Below, piece after piece: positions 33,956 through 39,900 of a DNA stretch of 64,000 nucleotides. The notes beneath the pieces were generated by a model, which was given only the letters and a program-made list of their open reading frames with translations, ran no database searches and had not been told where the DNA came from. Origin of the DNA: Symbiodinium natans (taxonomy: Eukaryota > Sar > Dinophyceae > Suessiales > Symbiodiniaceae). A program made the position numbers and the translations under genes. Positions within the stretch are counted from its first letter, which is position 1; each line of letters begins with the position of its first letter. The stretch covers positions 575,436-639,435 of the forward strand of contig CAJNDS010002612.1 of assembly GCA_905221605.1 (NCBI GenBank), given 5' to 3'.

Positions 33956-36900
33956 GGTTTAGGGTTTAGGGTTTAGGGTTTAGGGTTTAGGGTTTAGGGT
34001 TGGTTCCTATGCCTTCCAAAGCCCGAAACTCCAAAAGGCAGCTTGGGGAGCGTTGAGTTCAGGGTTTAGGGCTTAGGGTTTAGGGTTTAGGGTTTAGGGT
34101 TTAGGGTTTAGGGTGTAGGGTTTAGGATCTAGGGTCATTGAGTTTGGGCTTCAGGCGGCACTTCCTACTTGGAGGGTTTCGGGTTTCGGGTTCAGGGTTG
34201 CAGCTTCGGCATTGAGATGAAGACCACCTTTCGAAAGGATTGCAACCCAACAGGGCTGTGCTGGTCTACGCCAGGCGAAGGCTGAAACCCTAAGCCCTAT
34301 AAGCCCTAAACCCTAAACCCTATAGCACTTTGGCTGGTGTGACGCATCTCGCCCGCTGGGCTGGGCCCTTGCATTAGACGTACGGTATGATAGACGGTGA
34401 CTGACGGTCGCTGCCCAGGTGCAAGTACTTAGTAGCTGAGTGAGTACACTTTACACTTTTTGGGATACTAGAACCCCTGCAAGTGTACACTTTCTTGGGG
34501 GCTAATGAACTCAGCAAGTAAGAAGTAGCAGTTGAACGCTTAAAGGGTTCTAAGTCAAAGTTGGCCTTTTGCATGACGGACGATGGAGATTCATGCTTCT
34601 CGGGGGCCCCTAGGTGTGAAGGGAGATGCGGCCAGTGCTCTGAATCAGGGTTGTTGCTTGGGTACTTTATTGGCTTTCTACAGCATGTCTATTTGGTGCG
34701 CAGGGCAGCAGCAGCAGTATACTTTGTGGTACTTTACTGTAACTTTAGATCCTTACATTTTTTGGGTTTATTGGGTTTCTTATTAAGGCAGCTAAAAGTT
34801 TAATTTATAGCTACCCTCCTGAGTGCAGCCAAGTATAGGTGTTCGGGTTAATTGAGCTGCCAAAAGCAGAAACCGACCAACAAAAGCTCAGTGCATCAGC
34901 TTCCAACCTCCCGGTCCTCGCCTAGCATAAGTAGCAGCATGGCTTCTCAGAAGCGCAAAAAGATCTATAGTTTAGGGTTTAGGGCTTAGGGTTCAGGGTT
35001 TAGGGTTTAGGTAGCGAAACAGCTAGAGAGGTTCTCTGAGCAGCAATAGGATTTAAAGGGACCGCAGTTCAAAAGAGGAATGTAGCCCAACAACTCGGTC
35101 CACTGGCGTTTAAGACCCTATCCCCAACCGCCAATCTCCAAGACAACCTAAAAACTTGCGTCCCTGCACCCTGATCCTTACCCCTAAACCCCCAAGAGCC
35201 CTAAACCCTCAACCCTAAACCCTAAACCCTAAACCCTTAACCCTTAACCCTAAACCCTCCGACCCCAAGCCTACGCCCGAAACTTCGCAGGCGCGCCGGG
35301 TGCAGAGCGGCCACTGCTGTACGAGCCCCTCAGCTGCGACTCTGTAATTTTGGGGTTCAGGGTTTCAGGGTTTCAGGGTTTAGGGTTTAGGAGTGTAGGG
35401 CTTAGGGTTTCAAGTTTCAGGGATTGGGTTTTGGGGTGCCGGGTTTCCGGTTTAGGGTTTTCTGTCCGGTTTGTGGCCGTGTTTCTTTTAGTCATGGTCA
35501 TATTCAGTTTTCCGCTCCATAAGACCTATTCAATCTCTCTCGATGTATTGGTCCGGAGCTAAGTCACGGTTCAAAGTTGAAATGAAGGTGCTTTTTGGGG
35601 TTAAATCGTTTATTTGGCTCCAGAACAGAAGTGACTTGCTTTTGGACCCCAAGCCCGGGCCCCAGACCCTAAACCCTCGACCAGAGGGGGTTGTTGACTT
35701 TCCCCCTGGTTCTTAGTAGGGAATGAGGGAATTTGGGCCCTACATATACCCTTTAAGGGATTATAAAGGGTACCTCATTCCCTAAACCCTAAACCCTAAA
35801 CCCTAAACCCTACTAAGAACCCGCCAGCTTTGTTCGGGACCTTGCTGCGAGAAATTCCCGAATGACGCGCCCTGACAAAGTGCGCCGCACGTAGTATCCC
35901 TATAAGCCTGAGGGTCAGAGCGGCAAGCTCTGAGCCGTGCAGGGTGGTTTAGGGTTTAGGGTTTAGGGTTTAGGGTTTAGGGTTTAGGGTTTAGGGTTTA
36001 GGGTTTAGGGCAACAGAACCCCCCCCCCCCCCAGCACCTCGGGCTCTTTCCGGAGGCTGCGCGCTGTCATAGTGCACCTCGACAAGGCGGGGGCACCCCC
36101 AGAGCTTGAGGGTAAGACTTTGGGATTCTTAGGATCGTTCGGGTTTAGGGTTTAGGGTTTAGGGTTTAGGGTTTAGGGTTTAGGGTTTAGGGTTTAGGGT
36201 TTAGGGTTTAGGGTTTAGGGTTTAGGGTTTAGGGTTTAGGGTTTAGGGCTATCACCCCCGTCAGCTCCACCCCCGTGAAACCTAGCTGGGCCATTTTCAG
36301 TGGGCGGGTCGAATCTTAGACCACCAGCATTTGCTGAGCATTCATTCCTGGGAAGAGAGTGTTCTTAGTCTGTTGGCTTAGGGTTCAGGGTATAGAGTTT
36401 TTGGGATTTGGGGTTGGGGGCTGTAAGAGTCTTCGGCCTATTTGGGTATATCTAGAGGGTTGAGAATTAGAGGGGGTAGGGTAACCCCTGACATTTTTGA
36501 ACCATAACGGTATGTTTGGCGATGGGCTGACCAGCTGCACGATGTGAGACCGAAAACGTGTGCATGCCTGGATTCCGATGTGGTTGTCTACTGATTAGGT
36601 ACAGTCGGTGTGCATAAAGAGGTTGTAGTAGCAATCACCATCATCATCATCATCATCCTCATCATCCTCATCATAATCATAGCAACCACAACAGCGCGAA
36701 GTCTTGGATGCGTGTGGATCTCGGCTCCGAAGGGCAAATTCGGCGAAGGCTTCTAGCTCTGCGCATTGTGTCTGTACACTCTTCGGCGTGTCACGAGGCG
36801 CAGCGTAGGAGCTTCATTGACATGCCCCGGTGGTCAAAGCTAGCACTTCTCTGCTTCTATGCAGCAGTTGGACTGCTGGCTTTCTGCCAACATGGCAGTT

Positions 36901-39900
36901 GCAAGCACAAGGAGCCACGGAGTCCACGGAGGGCAGGCGCTCGAATCTTGACACTTCAGCACAAGGAACTCCACGATGCACCAGCTTGTAGCGTCGACGA
37001 CTTTCACACCGTTGTGAGCACGGTCCGGGACGAAGATGGTCATGTCCGCCTCGGGACGCCCCCGAGATTCTACCCTCCCTTACCTGGGCGTACGTTGGAG
37101 AAGGAGGCGACACGAAGTTCCTTCAACACTTCAAGGTTTGTGGACAAAGCTGGGTACATGGTGGAGCAGGGGGGGGCCAAGTGCCAGCAGAGCATGGCTT
37201 CTGCCAATTTCTTGATGCCCCGACAGGTTCTGATGATGCTCTTCAGATGGGTGGTGCTGGACCGTGAGTTTGCCGGACGGGCGTGGTATGAGAGAATGAA
37301 AAGCCTTGTTCACCAGCCTGTCTTGCTAGAATGGACATCCGCGGACAAGTTTGGTTCAGAAGCCTGCCTTGCAGCTTCTGCAGACAGAGCCGTGGCTGGA
37401 AAAACAGAGTGGACGGGCTGGAAAGACTATAGCCAAGCCTTTGAGCGCCTAGCTGCACCAGGCAAGAGCGGCGACCATCACCAAATTGTGAAGCTGTGCC
37501 TTAGAGGTTTGGAAGTGGCTGTCTATACAGAAGTCGATGCTGCAAATGACGTCGGCGAACCTGTAGAGCTGAAAACGGTCAGCTCGCGCAATGAGCACAC
37601 TTTCTTTGCTGAGAGGATGTTGCCCACCTATTTCCAGCTCTTGTTTTCAAATTGCAAGTCTATGTGCCTTGGCGTCATTAACCGTGGCATGCTCATGGAA
37701 GTCAAAGAGTTGACTTTGACCGACATGTCCAGCTTGCTAACCGAAGCAGGAGACGATGCTGACTTGTTGCTGGGTAGGCTGGCAGCAGCGTTGATGGCCA
37801 TTTCGGAGACTTGCGCTGCCAAGCGGAGAGATGAGGGATTTTCAGGACCTTATCGAATGCCATCATGATTTCAATCTGGAGGTGCAGATTGATTGACAGT
37901 TGAGACGTGCTTCGCTTGAAGCACAGATGTTGTGTCACCAACGAAAATGTAAGCCTCTACATTCACGCGACTGTTTTTTGTCGGTGCTTGCTGGCTAAGG
38001 CGTGGCAATCAGTCATTTTGTGTACGTCCCACCGCAAAAAGCCCTTTTTACACGCCAATCAAGCATGACCTCCTTGCTAGGAAGGACCCCACATACACAC
38101 ACCCGTACTTTGGGAAAGTACAGCTGACTCGTACCCCCTCCCTGTGGGCATATTGCTCGCAAGCCTTGTGGTGCTCTGTAACCTTTTGGGGGTTCTGGGT
38201 TGCTTTAGAAAGCGCACAAGAAAGGGCATACTCTGTTGTTCTTAGGTTACAGGTGAACTTAGATCTTGAATGCGCACGATGCTGCTTTGGCCGCTTCCAC
38301 TACCCAGCCTAGCACCGAGCTTTGCTGAGTTGCCCCTCTGGAGGGCACCCGAAGTTTGGCGTGCGGGCTGCGTGGGGGCTGCGTTCGGCATGCTGCTTGC
38401 TCTTCCAATCAGGGGCGCAGATTGTGTCAGCCTGTCTTGGCCCGTGTTGTTCAGCAGAGCTTAGGGTTTCGGGTTTTAGGGTTTAACAACACGCAGCCCT
38501 AGACCCTAAAGCCGAATTTGCAGCAAAGGGTTGCTGGAAGTTCTTGAATGCAAGCAGTCCGACGGCCCGTTGCTCAGGGAGACAACAATGCTGCTGAGCG
38601 CGAAGCACCCTGAACCACTGAACCCTAGGGTTTCGGGTTTAGGTTTTACGGTTTACGGTTTAGGGAATCCTAAACGAAGTAGGGTTTTCATGGAGGTTTT
38701 ATGGTGGTTGTAAAGAGGGTTTCTTAAGCCTGTTGGTGAGTCTGAGGTCTCCTTTTCAGGCTACGACTTGAATGCCCTACTTCGAATCCTAAATCGCTAA
38801 ACCCTAAATCCGACTTGTCGGATCGGGGGACTTAGTAAGTAGTGGACGGAGGCTCAGGGTCTTAGGTCCTTATGGTTCTTAGGCCTGAAACCCTGGACCC
38901 TGAACCCTGAACCCTGAACCGAAACCCTAAACCTAAACCGCCCTTCAAGCCTCTCGAGCATTCGTACAAGCCCCCTAAAGAGTCTTTGGGCCCGAATCTA
39001 CAAGCAGGCCCTTGTCCTATTTTAGGGTTTAGGTTTAGGGTTTAGGGTTTAGGGTTTAGGGTTTAGGGTTTAGGGTTTAGGGTTTAGGGTTTAGGGTTTA
39101 GGGTTAGGGTTTAGGGTTTAGGGTTTAGGGTTTAGGGTTTAGGGTTTAGGGTTTAGGGTTTAGGGTTTAGGGTACAGGGTTTAGGGTTTAGGGTTTAGGG
39201 TTTAGGGTTTAGGGTTTAGGGTTTACGGCTAGAGGCCGGCTACTCCCACTTCGGCCACTACATCGCCTTCGTGCGGTGCGCCGGCGAGCGCACCTCGGGC
39301 CCAAAACCCCTAAACCCTAAACCCTAAACCCCAAACCCTAAACCCTAAACCCTGGAGGACTTGGGGTGAGGTGGGATTTTAGGGTGTTTGGGGCGCCCTA
39401 AACCCTAAACCCTAAACCCTAAACCCTAAACCCTAAACCCTAAACCCTAAACCCTAAACTCCAAACCCTAAACCCTAAACCCTAAACCCTAAACAAAAAA
39501 AACCCTAAACCCTAAACCCTAACCCTAAACCCTAAACCCTAAACCCTAACTAACCCTAAACCCTAACCCTAAACCTAAACCTAAACCCTAACCCTAACCC
39601 TAACCCTAACCCTAAACCCTAAACCCTAAACCCTAAAACCTAAACCCTAAACCCTAAAAACCCTAAACCCTAAACCCCCTAAACCCTAAACCCTAAACCC
39701 TAAACCCTAAACCTAAACCCTAAACCCTAAACCCTAAACCCTAAACCCTAAACCCTAAACCCTAAACCCTAAACCCTAAACCCTAAACCCTAAACCCTAA
39801 ACCCTAAACCCTAAACCCTAGACCCTAGACCCTAAACCCTAAACCCTAAACCCTAACTCTAAACCCTAAGTTTCAGAATGTTCAGGGCTTGGGGTTTTGA

